Part shown: in pieces, positions 12,201-24,200 of the stretch
How the letters are laid out: every line of letters starts with the position of its first letter
Position numbering within the stretch: position 1 is the stretch's first letter
NCBI GenBank assembly: GCA_020796225.1
Contig: CM036762.1
Location: 18,709,286 to 18,773,285 of the forward strand
Source of the DNA: Arion vulgaris
Taxonomy: Eukaryota; Mollusca; Gastropoda; Stylommatophora; Arionidae
Direction of reading: 5' to 3'
DNA length: 64,000 nucleotides
Position numbers and translations under genes: made by a program
The notes under the pieces: generated by a model
Told to the model about the DNA's origin: nothing
Database searches by the model: none
Seen by the model: the letters and a program-made list of their open reading frames with translations, nothing else

Positions 12201-15200
12201 GTAGGCGCCTAGAACAGGCCACAACATATACATGATCTCGACACAAACCACACAGATCACAAAAAGTGGTTAGCTTGGTCGCTAAGAATAAATGCAAAGA
12301 ATAGGAAGAAGGTTTTAGAACAAAAATGTGTCTCATTGGTTGCTTTGTTTTAGGTTATTTGCCATGTTGGTCATCTTCATGCTATAGAGCTAGATATTCT
12401 ACCATGTTCAAAATAAAGGCACACATGTTGCATGTAACAATCTTCTGACTCAGAATGGGACACTTTCTGCTCAACCACCACATGCACTGAATAAATTCGT
12501 CTTACATCACACAGTGTGCATGTCAGACTGAAACATAGACTCCAGAGCACATTATGCCGTCCTGTCCATTATACCTACACCAGCGAAACGAAACCTGGCA
12601 GCACAAATGAAACATACAGGGCAAGCTATGGAGAACACTCAAGAAACTCCAACTGACATTCAGCTTCATAAAGACAATCCATGTCAAAGTCTAGAACTGA
12701 GCATTTGAAACTGATCATAAAGAAGAAGGTAAAGACCATCGGTAGAAACATTGACTTTGTTTATCTGTGTTCATTTGTAAAATTGCATTTAAACCACTTT
12801 TATATTTTTCTTCCTTAGTAATTTCATTCTGTAGATTAATATTGTTGTGTTTTGTTATTGGATAAAGGGGATGAAGTTGTTAATTAATTGTTAAATAAAC
12901 TGTAATCATTTTAGGACTTTTGCTCGTTTTAGCAGCACAATTTCTCACTTATTTTTGTGTTATCAGCTTCTTGTAACTGGACGATTGCTGTGTCGTCGAG
13001 GAATGATCATGCTTACTCCTGAATGTGTTCAAGTGCTTGGTGGAGAGGTTGACTCGTTAACTGAACACAACACACCTTTGGCAAATCTAGAAAATGCTAT
13101 GTAAGTTTTTGAACTTTGACAATATGTGGGCAGTGTGTTTACATTTTTGTTCATTAAGCACGCCAGTGTGGTGCCAGGGCACATAAGGGAAGCAAAGAGT
13201 AGTACCACTGCGACCTACAAGGCATGTCATAAGAGGCGACTGAGGTAGGGGCCTAGGAAGCTACTCTAGCAAATAAAAGCGTCACCGAAATCGGATATGC
13301 TGGCCTACTTGTAGGCGCATGACTGGCACAACGTACAATCGGCCTTAGGCTTGGATCACATACAAATCACAAAGAGTGGTTAACAAGTGGTCGATCGAGC
13401 GTTCAAAGAAGAAGGAGAAAGAATTGCCAGTCTTAAATTTTGTATACATGTGACTGTGGATTAAATCCTGTTTTGAGCCATAGAATAACAACTTGTTCTA
13501 ATTTGTTAATATATTTTTTTAGTTATCTTGTGTCGGTATTGGTGACTTTCTGTTTGATTTGATCATCTATTACTTCTGATAATACACTGTTGACCTTTTT
13601 ATATATTATTAATTATAATGTATTTTTAATGAATTTATTGCTTTTCAAACATGCACCAAATATCTTTTCAATAGGATCAGAAACAGAGAAGATGAAGGAA
13701 AGTATGCTAAGAAGGAATTCTCTGGAAGATTTGTTACGCGTGGTTGTGACAAGAAACTAGACTGCCTACAGAAATCTTTCATAAAGAAAGATAATTACAA
13801 CATGCCAAACAGTTATCAGACAATGTCAACTTCTTCAAAAATTAAACTAGAAACTCATGAACCTTTCTCATTGAACCCTGGACGACTGCTGAATCTGAAA
13901 CAGGAAACTGGTAATGCTGTTCTAAAGAAATCAGAACTTCATGGGATACAAACATCAGAACAGGTACTAAAACTATAATTAGAACAGATACTGAGATAAA
14001 AGTGTAAACAAGAAATGACACAAAAATGATCACTTTTACTGAGATAAATGCCAGTGTGTTGCCGGGCGCTAAGGAGCAAAGAATAGTAACACCGTGACCT
14101 GCAAGGCATGTCGAAAGATGCGACTAAAGTAGGAGCCTAAGGAAGCTACCCTAGTAAATAAAAAGCATCGCAGAAATCGGATGTGCTGGCCTACTTGTAG
14201 GTGCATAACTGACACAACGTTCAATCGCTATTAGGCTTGGATCACATACAAATCCTAGAGTGTGGTTTACCAGATGGTTGTTATGGAACATTCAAGGAAG
14301 AAGGAGACTGGGATCAAAATTAGAACATTTATTGAGACAAATGTTTAAACAAAAACTCTGACCAAAATTAGAACATTTATTGAGACAAATGTTTAAACAA
14401 AAACTCTGACCAAAATTAGAACATTTATTGAGACAAATGTTTAAACAAAAACTCTGACCAAAATTAGAACATTTATTGAGACAAATGTTTAAACAAAACC
14501 TCTGACCAAAATTAGAACATTTATTGAGACAAATGTTTAAACAAAAACTCTGACCAAAATTAGAACATTTATTGAGACAAAAAAAATGGAACAGGCACTT
14601 AGACGAGAAACAGAAAGGGTACTGAGACAAGAAACAGAACAGTCTGTGAAAAGCAATAAATATAAAGTGCGAAGAAGTCTGGAGAGGTGATGAAATAAGA
14701 GAAATATTAGATCAACCACTAGTAACAACTATTATAATAAAGGGAACATGAAGATATGTTGAGCATACTTTGAGAAGAAATAATCAAAGAATCACAAAGA
14801 AGGCATTGAAGTGGGATGCTAATGGTTTAAGATAGAAACAATGCTTTAGAGAAATCATGAAACAAACTTTACTGAGAGAAGTGAGAAATATCAGATTTAG
14901 TTCCTGGGCAGGTGATGCTCATCAGCATGGGATGGCAGGTCGTCTACGGGTTGCTACCCTGAAAGAAAATAGCAACCTGCTGCCATGTGGATTTTGGCTG
15001 GGACAGCAAAGGCTAACGGAGAGCAAACCCAGTAAACACTGGTTGAAACCGAACACACCACCGAAGGATAAGCACTTGAGCTCCAATTGGAACTGAAAGC
15101 TGTGCACGTACATTCCGTTCTTGATGTTTGGCTGTTTATATATCACAATTGAATGATAAAAGCGGCCTAAGAACGATCGTTTGAAGAAATTGCTATGGTC

Positions 15201-18200
15201 GGGTCCTATACAACATATACTGGTACTAGAAGAATACAGTACTATATTATAGAATACAATGTAGGCTGCCATACCTGTTTCATAAATTAAATCTAGGTCT
15301 TCAACTGCGTACATAAGAAATTGTGGAACAATATGAGAGACTCGAGATATCCATTGGAACCACCTAATTGAAACATTATATCATGAACAACAAGCAGCTG
15401 TTAGAGTACGCTGATTTAACGTGAGAATGGTGGAAGGTAAAAAGAAAAGTAGGACAAGGTTGCATTCTCTCCCCATACTTAACATTCATGATCACCCATA
15501 TGTTGCCGGGGCTCACAAGGGGAGCAAAGAATAGTAACACAGTGACCTACAAGGCATGTCGTAAGAGGCGACAGGTAGAGGCCTAGGGAAGCTACCCTAG
15601 TAAATAAAAAGCATTGCAGAATCGTACTTGCTGTTCTACTTGTAGGCACATAACTGGCACAATGTACAATCGCTCTTAGTCTCAGATCACATACAAAGAG
15701 TGGTTAACAAGTGGTCGATACGGAGCGTTCAAAGAAGAAAAAGAACATCTATGCAGAACATGCAATGATAATTGTTAGGAATAACCTAAAACTTACAGTT
15801 AATATGATTCACAAGCTAAGATACGCAGATGACATTGTTGAAATCGGGTCGCCCGAGTGGTTACCGGGCCCAAATTTGGGGTGTAAAGAATAGAACCACT
15901 GTTACCTGCCACGCATGTCGTAAGAGACAACTAAGGAGGTTTGGCTGAAATCGGATGCATGTGTCCGCTAGGGAATGCTAACCCAAACAAATGCTTGCAG
16001 AAAACGGATGCACCAGGCCGTAAGCGCATAATATTGTGCAACGACCCCTCACAATGAGGAATGGGATAACGGATTCTACGGTCGCCAATTTGTCTCTGAG
16101 ATTTAGCCACGCAATAAGAATGTCAGACCTACCATCATGAGGGTGGCCAAAACTTACTGCGGGAAGAGGTCGGCACAAACGGGAAGCAGAAATCATAGGA
16201 ATTATATCCTACAGAACTGCCCTCAGTGTGCAGACTTGAGAAGAAAGAGGTGGCCCACTTACACTAGTGTCCAAGACAAACTGTATGGCAAGGCTGATAA
16301 TGTGAGGCAGACGGCTGCCTTTATTAGAGAATCCGAAATCCCAATCTAGTGAGAATGCAGAAGAAGAAAGAAGAAATCGGGTGTTACAGAGAAATTCTTA
16401 GAAGGTCCTGGACAAAGAGGAGGAATATAGGCATACGACAGGACAAGAATATCAAAAGTAATATTATGTCCTGAAAACTGAAATATTTCGGTCACATTAA
16501 ACGTCAGTTAAAAGTCACAGTGGTTTGGAGAGAACAGTAATGGAGTGCATGGGGTTTCTGGAGGATGAGACAGGGGACAACCAAGGCAACAGTGGCAACA
16601 GAACTTTCCAGAAATCTTGAGCAGGACAATGAGGGATGCAGAAGAAATGAAAAGTCTTTCAGACAAACTGTGTTGAGAGTGAAATTCTGCAATGGGCAAG
16701 CTACATGAAGGTAGGTTGTATATTAGTGATATTTACATATAACTTAATACACTTCTGTCTATCTTCTTGCTTTAGTTTCTAGTGTAGATGTACATTGAGT
16801 CTTTTTTTCTTCATTGTTCCTGTCTTGATAAATACCCTTTAGTTGAAACATTTATTTATTTATGTTCATTTGTAAATCCTCATCAAAGTAAACTTCATCA
16901 CCTGTTTTCCCATTCCCATCATGTTGTATATTGGGGAATGTGGTGTTAGACCTTGTGTTTTTGTTGTTGCAAACGTCACACGATCGGTCAGATGATGAGT
17001 GATGTGGTCAACATCAGCACCTTTAGCAAATGAATCCAGTAGTAGCATGTCCCTTGCGGAACGTCACATTCATCACAGCCTGCCTGAAAAGCTCTGTCTC
17101 TTGCAAGTTCTCCTGCCTCTTCTAGAGATATGTTCAGTTTCTTTGATGTCTTGTTGCCACCTTCGTCTTGGTCGTCCCCTGCTTCGTATTCCAGGAACCA
17201 TGTCTTCCATTACTTTTCTCTCCAAACCGCTGTGGTGTTTAATGTGGCCAAAATATTTAATCTTCCGGGACATGATGTTATTTATATATATCTTATAAAT
17301 ACACAAATTTCATAAATCCATTACACTAGGTCACCGGAATTAATTCCGCTGAAATTTGATCCGGGGACTATATGCCTATGAAACAAGTACACTAACCACT
17401 ACATTATTCTAAAAACGTCATCTAAATACTTTCTGCAATTTTGTGCATTATTCATACAGCTACTAAAATACTGATCATGCATTTTTTGTTTCCTCAGTGG
17501 AAATGTGAAACCAATTATGATGACTGCTTTGGAGATGAGATTGATCTGGAGGAGATTGATGCTCTGGAGGAGATTGATGCTCTGGATGAGATTGATGCTC
17601 TGGATGAGATTGATGCTCTGGATGAGATTGATGCTCTGGATGAGATTGATGCTTTGGATTCAACTTCAGCAGCTGGTATGAAGGCAGAGGAGATCTGTGA
17701 AAATAAATTCAATTGTGACAGAGGAAAGATTTATAACAGTCTCTCAAAGTATCAGAACAATGAGGATACAATCAAGCTTTCTGACAATACATTTAATAAA
17801 TGTCAGCAACAGTCAACAAATATGAATCAAGTTGGGACAAATGACTTGTGTAATAGACCTCATTCATTAAACAATTTAGTAGATATACAGGCAAATGATG
17901 TAGAGTTCTTTGATGATGACTTTGAAATAGATGAGATCTCATACGCTGCTGTCGCTGATGCTCATCAGAATATCAAACCTGAAACAGACTCATCCAATCA
18001 AATGAAACAAATTCCTAATTTTAAAATTGAAAAGAATACATTATTTAATGCATCCCATGAGACTGAAATCCTACCAAAGTCTGTTAGCAATAGTTTTAAT
18101 CATAAAACTATCACTATACCATCAAGTTCACATGGGCAAAGCTATTCCTCGGAGAACAGTAGAAAAAGTTCACAGTCGTTTCTTGGCCAAGTATTGCAGT

Positions 18201-21200
18201 CGGAAAATACATTTTTAAAAACAAAGTCAACAATATCAAAGTCAAGTTCCATACCTGCAAATAGTAAACAAAATATGTCAACATTAAAGCACAAACTATT
18301 CAGAGTGAAGTCTAGTCCTAACAAAAGTGCTCACAATTCAGATAGTTTATGTAGAAGTCCAGCTAAAAAGCAATGCAAACTTTCAGATATGTTTCGCTTG
18401 AACTCGTGTACAAACAAGACAAAGCAGATGTCATTTGATGATGATGATTGCTCTGTAATTGATGATGATTGTGCTTTGCAATCAAAGCAGAAGTCACTTG
18501 GTAATGATTGCCTTATTATTGATGATGACTGTGTACCTCCGTCATCTCCTCTGCCAATCCAGAACAATTTTCCCTCAAAACTTGCTACAAGTTCATCATC
18601 ACTAACACTTGTGGAAAAGTTATCGTTGAGAGGATTCAAGTCTAACAGTGACATCTCTGATTTTGATGATGCTGTGACGACAAGGAGTTGTCTGAATGCT
18701 AAAATAGAGCAGGGACAAGACAAGGATGTTCAGAGTAAGATAACTAAAACAGCTGTTCATTCAGTATCCACTGATTGTGAAGGTAAGTTTATGATAGTAG
18801 AAGGTAATGCTATTCATATATGGTTTTGAATAAGGATGATCAACAATAGATTAATTGTCTGAGAAATATAATCACTTATCGCATAAATCTTTCTTTCATA
18901 TCCTTTCGTCTTTACTTCAATACAAGCATTGCTGCCGTGGAAAGCAGACAAGCAATGGTTCAGGCTGATATTCTGAATGCCCTAAAGGATATAAAGTGTG
19001 TAAATGATTCAAGGAATGATGGTAAATCTGTCAGACTGCAAGAGTATTGAATCAATGTGTGGTCTATCTGTCAGACTGCAAGAGTATTGAATCAATGTGT
19101 GGTCTATCTGTCAGACTGCAAGAGTATTGAATCAATGTGTGGTCTATCTGTCAGACTGCAAGAGTATTGAATCAATGTGTGGTCTATCTGTCAGACTGCA
19201 AGAGTATTGAATCAATGTGTGGTCTATCTGTCAGATTTAGGTATTGAATCAATGTGTGTCACAAGTGTCCTGATAGCTTGCATTCAACAAGGTTGGGATC
19301 GGCTAGTCTCTCTTAGGAGGGGCGAAAAGTGAACATTAGTAGCTTGCTGTGACCCTCAGAACACGCAAGTCAACCCCCACCTCCCAGCGGTGTAGACTGG
19401 GAAACTTTGACAGTGAGTCAAAGACTAAGGGCAGTGGCTCGCCTAGGAAGATGGACTCCCTAGGTCAGGATTTTTATTTTAGGTTTATGCCCTTTGGGGG
19501 AGTTAACCTGAAAAAAATCTCAGTGGAAGTCTGGCCCCCAGACTTGTGATATGAGTGGATTTACCCTGATATCCAAGATCCAGACCCCCAGCTATGGGCA
19601 AATAGCCCCACTGCCTTGGGAGAGGCAAAGGCTATGGGAGTAAACCCAAACAGAAAATCAACCTGCTGCCTTGCAGGTCGGCTGGGACAGCCAAAGGCTG
19701 ACATAGATCGAACCCAGTAAACTGTTTTGTACTTTTAAAATGACAGTACTTTGATTTTACGTGTTTCACTACTGCAGCATAGTTTTACTGCAATCTTCAC
19801 TTATATTGTTACATAACAAAGTTCTTTTTTAAATTCATTATTTTATATTCTCACTATGTTTAAGCATTTATTGTCCTCTATGTCGAACATAAATCTTTCC
19901 TTTTTTGCCCTTGCAGATTCACTTGACATTCCAAGCAATTTACCATTTCAATATTTATCAGATTTTGCAAATATGCAGCCTCCAGCATCAATAACTGTTA
20001 AGGTAAAGTGCAGTGGTTTTTTTTCCTTCTCGGAGCATGAGTTTCCATTATTCAGGGAGAACAGAATAAATCCATTAACTATGCTATATATTATTATTAG
20101 TTTCTTCTTGTTTTGTTATACGTTACATAGGGCCTGCAAGCTATTTCTCCATATTGCTCTTACTTGGGTAGCTCGTTCAATCTCTTCTATGGAATTAAAT
20201 CCGATATTTCTCTCCTCTCTCTCTGAAAAATTCGCTTAAGGGTTTCTCTAGGGGTGTCCATTATTTCTTAAACACTTTGCCGCCAACTTCAATGACTGCT
20301 TTGTGATTATTTGAACGTTTCTTCTCATAGTATACCCAATTGTTTCTTCTCAGAGTATGCCCAATTGTTTCTTCTCAGAGTATGTCCAATTGTTTCTTCT
20401 CAGAGTATGTCCAATTGTTTCTTCTCAGAGTATGTCCAATTGTTTCTTCTCAGAGTATGCCCAATTGTTTCTTCTCAGAGTATGCCCAACTGTTTCTGCT
20501 CAGAGTATGCTCAGTTATTTCTTCTCAGAGTATGTCCATTTATTTCTTATCAGAGTATGCCCAAACGTTTCTTCTCTTTTTTGTAACAGTTGTTACTAGG
20601 AGTTGACCAGCTATTTCTCTGATTTCATCACTTCTGCTGAATTGGCACTATTTATCTTTACTTCCATCCTTCTTTTGCATTTGTTCTTTACGACCAATTT
20701 TAATCACTCTTTGTGATATGTTTGATCTTTGCCAAGAACATGTATACGTTGCACATTGGTTTGGTAGGCCCCTAAATGCATAGACTTCTACACGTTTAGG
20801 ACATGTGCATCCGATTTCAGCTAATCCTCCTAGTCACCTCTTCGACATGCATGGCAGGTAACAGTGGTTCTATTCTTTACACCCCAAATTTGGGCCACAG
20901 TAACCACTCGGGCGCTTTATCTTTACTAAAGCATGTCTTGAAATGCAGTGGAGTTTTGTGCATCAGCCTAGTAATTTTATCTTGTAAAACAAATTGCTGC
21001 AGGCACCATGAGAACATTGTGCTTTAGTGAAAACTTCCTGTATGGGAGCTAACTCTAGTTGAGGATCAGTGTTCATTAAGGGGGGACTCTGGTCTTGAAA
21101 CTTTTTTCGTTGCTTTGGTATTAATGTAGAATTTGTATAACAATTTTGAAAGATTATGACTTAGAATAGTAGAAAAAATAGTAAAAAAAAAGTCAGCGTT

Positions 21201-24200
21201 GCCATGGAAACAATACAAAATGGCCTAAGCACAAATTTCAAATCCTAAGGCTCTGAAGTTAATGAATATAAATGAATTCTGTTTTCACTCTAAGGTGAGC
21301 AATTGTAATATCTACAAAATTACACATCCTTTTTAGGATATATTAAATATTACATTTTTATGAATTTTGTGTAAACACACCCTCCAAAAACAGCTTTTTT
21401 GACAAAATTTTGAGGGAATTTTTACCCAAAAATTTATAAAAAAAAATTAAATATTTAATATATCCTAAAAATCATATGTAATATTTTAGATATTACAATT
21501 GCACACCTTAGAGTGAAAACAGAATTCATTTACATTCATTAGATTCAGAGCCTTAGGATTTGAAATTTTGTTTTTAGTGGCCATTTTGTATTGTTTCCAT
21601 GGCAACTCTTTGACATATTTTTTTACTAATTTTTCTACTATTCTAAGTCATACTCTTTCAAAATGCTTATACAATTTTTATATTAATATGAAAACAACGA
21701 AAATAGATTCTTGATTTTCAAGACCGAATCCCTCCTTAATTGTTGTAGACAACATGTCACCGCATGTGACTTACCCGACAAAAGCAACACATGTACCAAA
21801 TCAGTTGAAAATGTTCCTTATTTGGAATGACCTCACTGAGTTAGAAGAACTGGCCGCTCGAGTGGTTACCGGGGACAAAATTTGGGGTGTAAAGAATGAA
21901 ACCACTGTTACCTGCCACACGTCGTAAAAGGAGGTTTGGCTGAAATTGGATGCATGTGTCCTGAACGTGTATACGTCTATGCATTTAGTGGCCTACCAAA
22001 GCAATGTGCAATGTATACATGTTCTTGGCAAAGATCAAACATATCACAAAGTGATTAAAATTGGTCATAAAGAACGAATGCAAAGAAGAAGAAGAAGAGA
22101 AGAAGAAGTGGCAAAGCATGAACCTGCTCTTCGGCTCAGATCACACAAAATCTACATTGGGTGGCTGAAAATGATGACATTCAGTGAAAGAAAGAACAAA
22201 ATATCGAGGACACTTAGATCAGGCAAACCAAAGCATCACTCTAGGCCAACATTTATATATGCCTGTCCTACATGCCGAAGGTTCATATGAACTGAGATGC
22301 AACATATTCACATTCTCAGCTCAAACCACACAGATCACAAATAGTGATTAACGTGATTGACAAGAATAAATGCAAAGAAGAAGGACCGACCTACGAGGGC
22401 GAGTCAATAAGTAAGCCACAAAGTTCTGTGGGATGGTAGGTAAATGTAGTTGGTGTTTTCTAAAGGTGTCATTAGGTGACAGCAACATCGAATTTTATAT
22501 TCCCTTTCGCCAGGTGCCGCTATGTGTTTCATGCGCAGCGCATAAACGAAATGGCGACTGTACTTACGGCGGGTACAACCAAAGAGCATCGTGTTGTTGC
22601 GCGTTTTTTGTGGGCAAAATGACTGCCTGCAAAGGACATTCATAAGGAAATGCTTCCTGTTTATGCTGACAAATGTTTGTCCGTAAAGCGGTGCACAGCT
22701 GGGTAAAAAAATTTCTCAGGACGCTCTAAAATTGCTGATGAAATCCGATCTGGTCGTCCTGTTGAGATTACAGAAGAAGCAGCGGGTGGAGGAGAAGATT
22801 AGAAGTGAGAGGCGAGTAGCAATAGACTCTATAGCATCTGCAATAGGGTGTTCACGTGGTTCAGCATAAAGCATGATCAATTGAAATTGAAGAAAGTGTG
22901 CTCAATGTGGGTACCCAGACAATTGAAGGAGGAACACAAAATCAACCGATTTGGCCTGTCCTTGCATCATCTCTGTCGATACGAATATGAAGGAGAAGAC
23001 ATGCTGAACAGGATTGTTACTGGGGATGAATCATGGGTGCATTACTACCAGCCCGAATCAAAGCGTGCTTCAATGCAGTGGAAACATCTTTCTTCGCCTT
23101 GTGTAAAAAAAAATTCAAGGTTACGCCATCAGCAGGGAAGGTCATGCTGACGGTGTTCTGGAATTGTCAAAGAGTGCTTTAACCAATTTCAAGAAGAAAG
23201 ATGACAATGTGAATTCTGAATCGTACTGTGAAGTTATATCGGTGCTTCATGATGCAATTCGAATAAAACGTCCAGGAGTAGAGGAGTGTTGCTTCTTCAT
23301 GATAATGCCAGACCACATGCGGCTCGATTAACTCAGGAGAAAATTAACCAACTAAGGTGGAAAGTTCTGGAACATCCACCTTACAGTCCCGACTTAGCTC
23401 CTAACGATTTCCACCTTTTGGTCCACTGAAAACCCACCTTGGCGGGAGACATTTCGCGAATGCGCGAAGTTGAATGTAAAGTGAAAACGTGGTTTAGAAA
23501 ACAGAGCCCGCAGTTCTATGCAGCCGGTTTGGGAGGATTGATAAAACGATGGGATAAATGCATCAATGTTGGTGGAAATTATGTTGAGAAATAAAGGGAC
23601 AATGTATGTATAAAAATAAACTGGTTTCAAGTTATCATATTTAGTTATTTTTCTACAGCCATTTGTGACTTACTTATTGACTTTCCTTGTATAATACCTA
23701 TATAAATAGCAAGAGAGGGTAGGATTATTTTTTTTTTAAATAAAGATTTTGTCATGTTTTGCAGTTATTTATCGTCTTAGTGTTTAAAAGGGACAAAGTG
23801 GTTACGCAGTTTGCCTTGTGTTCTAAAGCAGTGGGTTTGAATCCAGACCATGTCGTTCAGTCCATGAGTGCATATTTTTGTGTGTGTGAGAACCCTTAAG
23901 ATTGTTTGCTAGAGCTAGGGAGTTCATGCTTTGTGCACTATTCTCAAGTGTAGTGCTATTTCTGTAGAGAGAGAAACCATATGTGGATACCTGGTGCAAT
24001 GCAGTCAAGCCTTTGCTTATAGACCTTTTATTACAGTTGTTACCTTTAGCGTTCTGTCTCATAGTTTCTGAGTTTATTTGTGTATATCACTGTATTCTTC
24101 CAGGCTTATATTTCAACTTTAACTGGCAAGTTAGGCAGCAATCAAGGAGCATACTTGTCTCTGGCATGTACAATTAATGATGGAACATCTTCCCTGGATG

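Larger units (their letters stand above)
15360..16720 (+). pseudogene. RTE-like LINE remnant with two nested retro-insertions
   Basis: RT motif [11 protein letters not shown] is at about 15445-15480 and the catalytic YADD motif ([11 protein letters not shown]) at about 15815-15848. A C-terminal piece follows at 16383-16700 ([25 protein letters not shown]). The stretch is split by a family B SINE (15496-15745) and by a chimeric insertion (15850-16372). Frames are broken and the part between YADD and the C-terminus is missing. Located in RMI1 intron 6. Confidence 0.78.

Noticed and set aside
14292..14630. 112-codon - strand protein with 16-residue repeats
   Set aside because: Artefact of the 48-bp intronic array, whose length is divisible by three.
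17475..17712. Antisense His/Pro and Ser/Ile repeat frames opposite RMI1 exon 7
   Set aside because: Shadows of the 18-bp EIDALD repeat on the coding strand.
20311..20606. Three overlapping repetitive 80-91 codon frames
   Set aside because: All three frames stay open through a 25-bp minisatellite; no start context or homology.
23785..24030. tRNA gene
   Set aside because: The box A/B-like sequences are the head of a repeated SINE and do not form a complete cloverleaf with acceptor stem.
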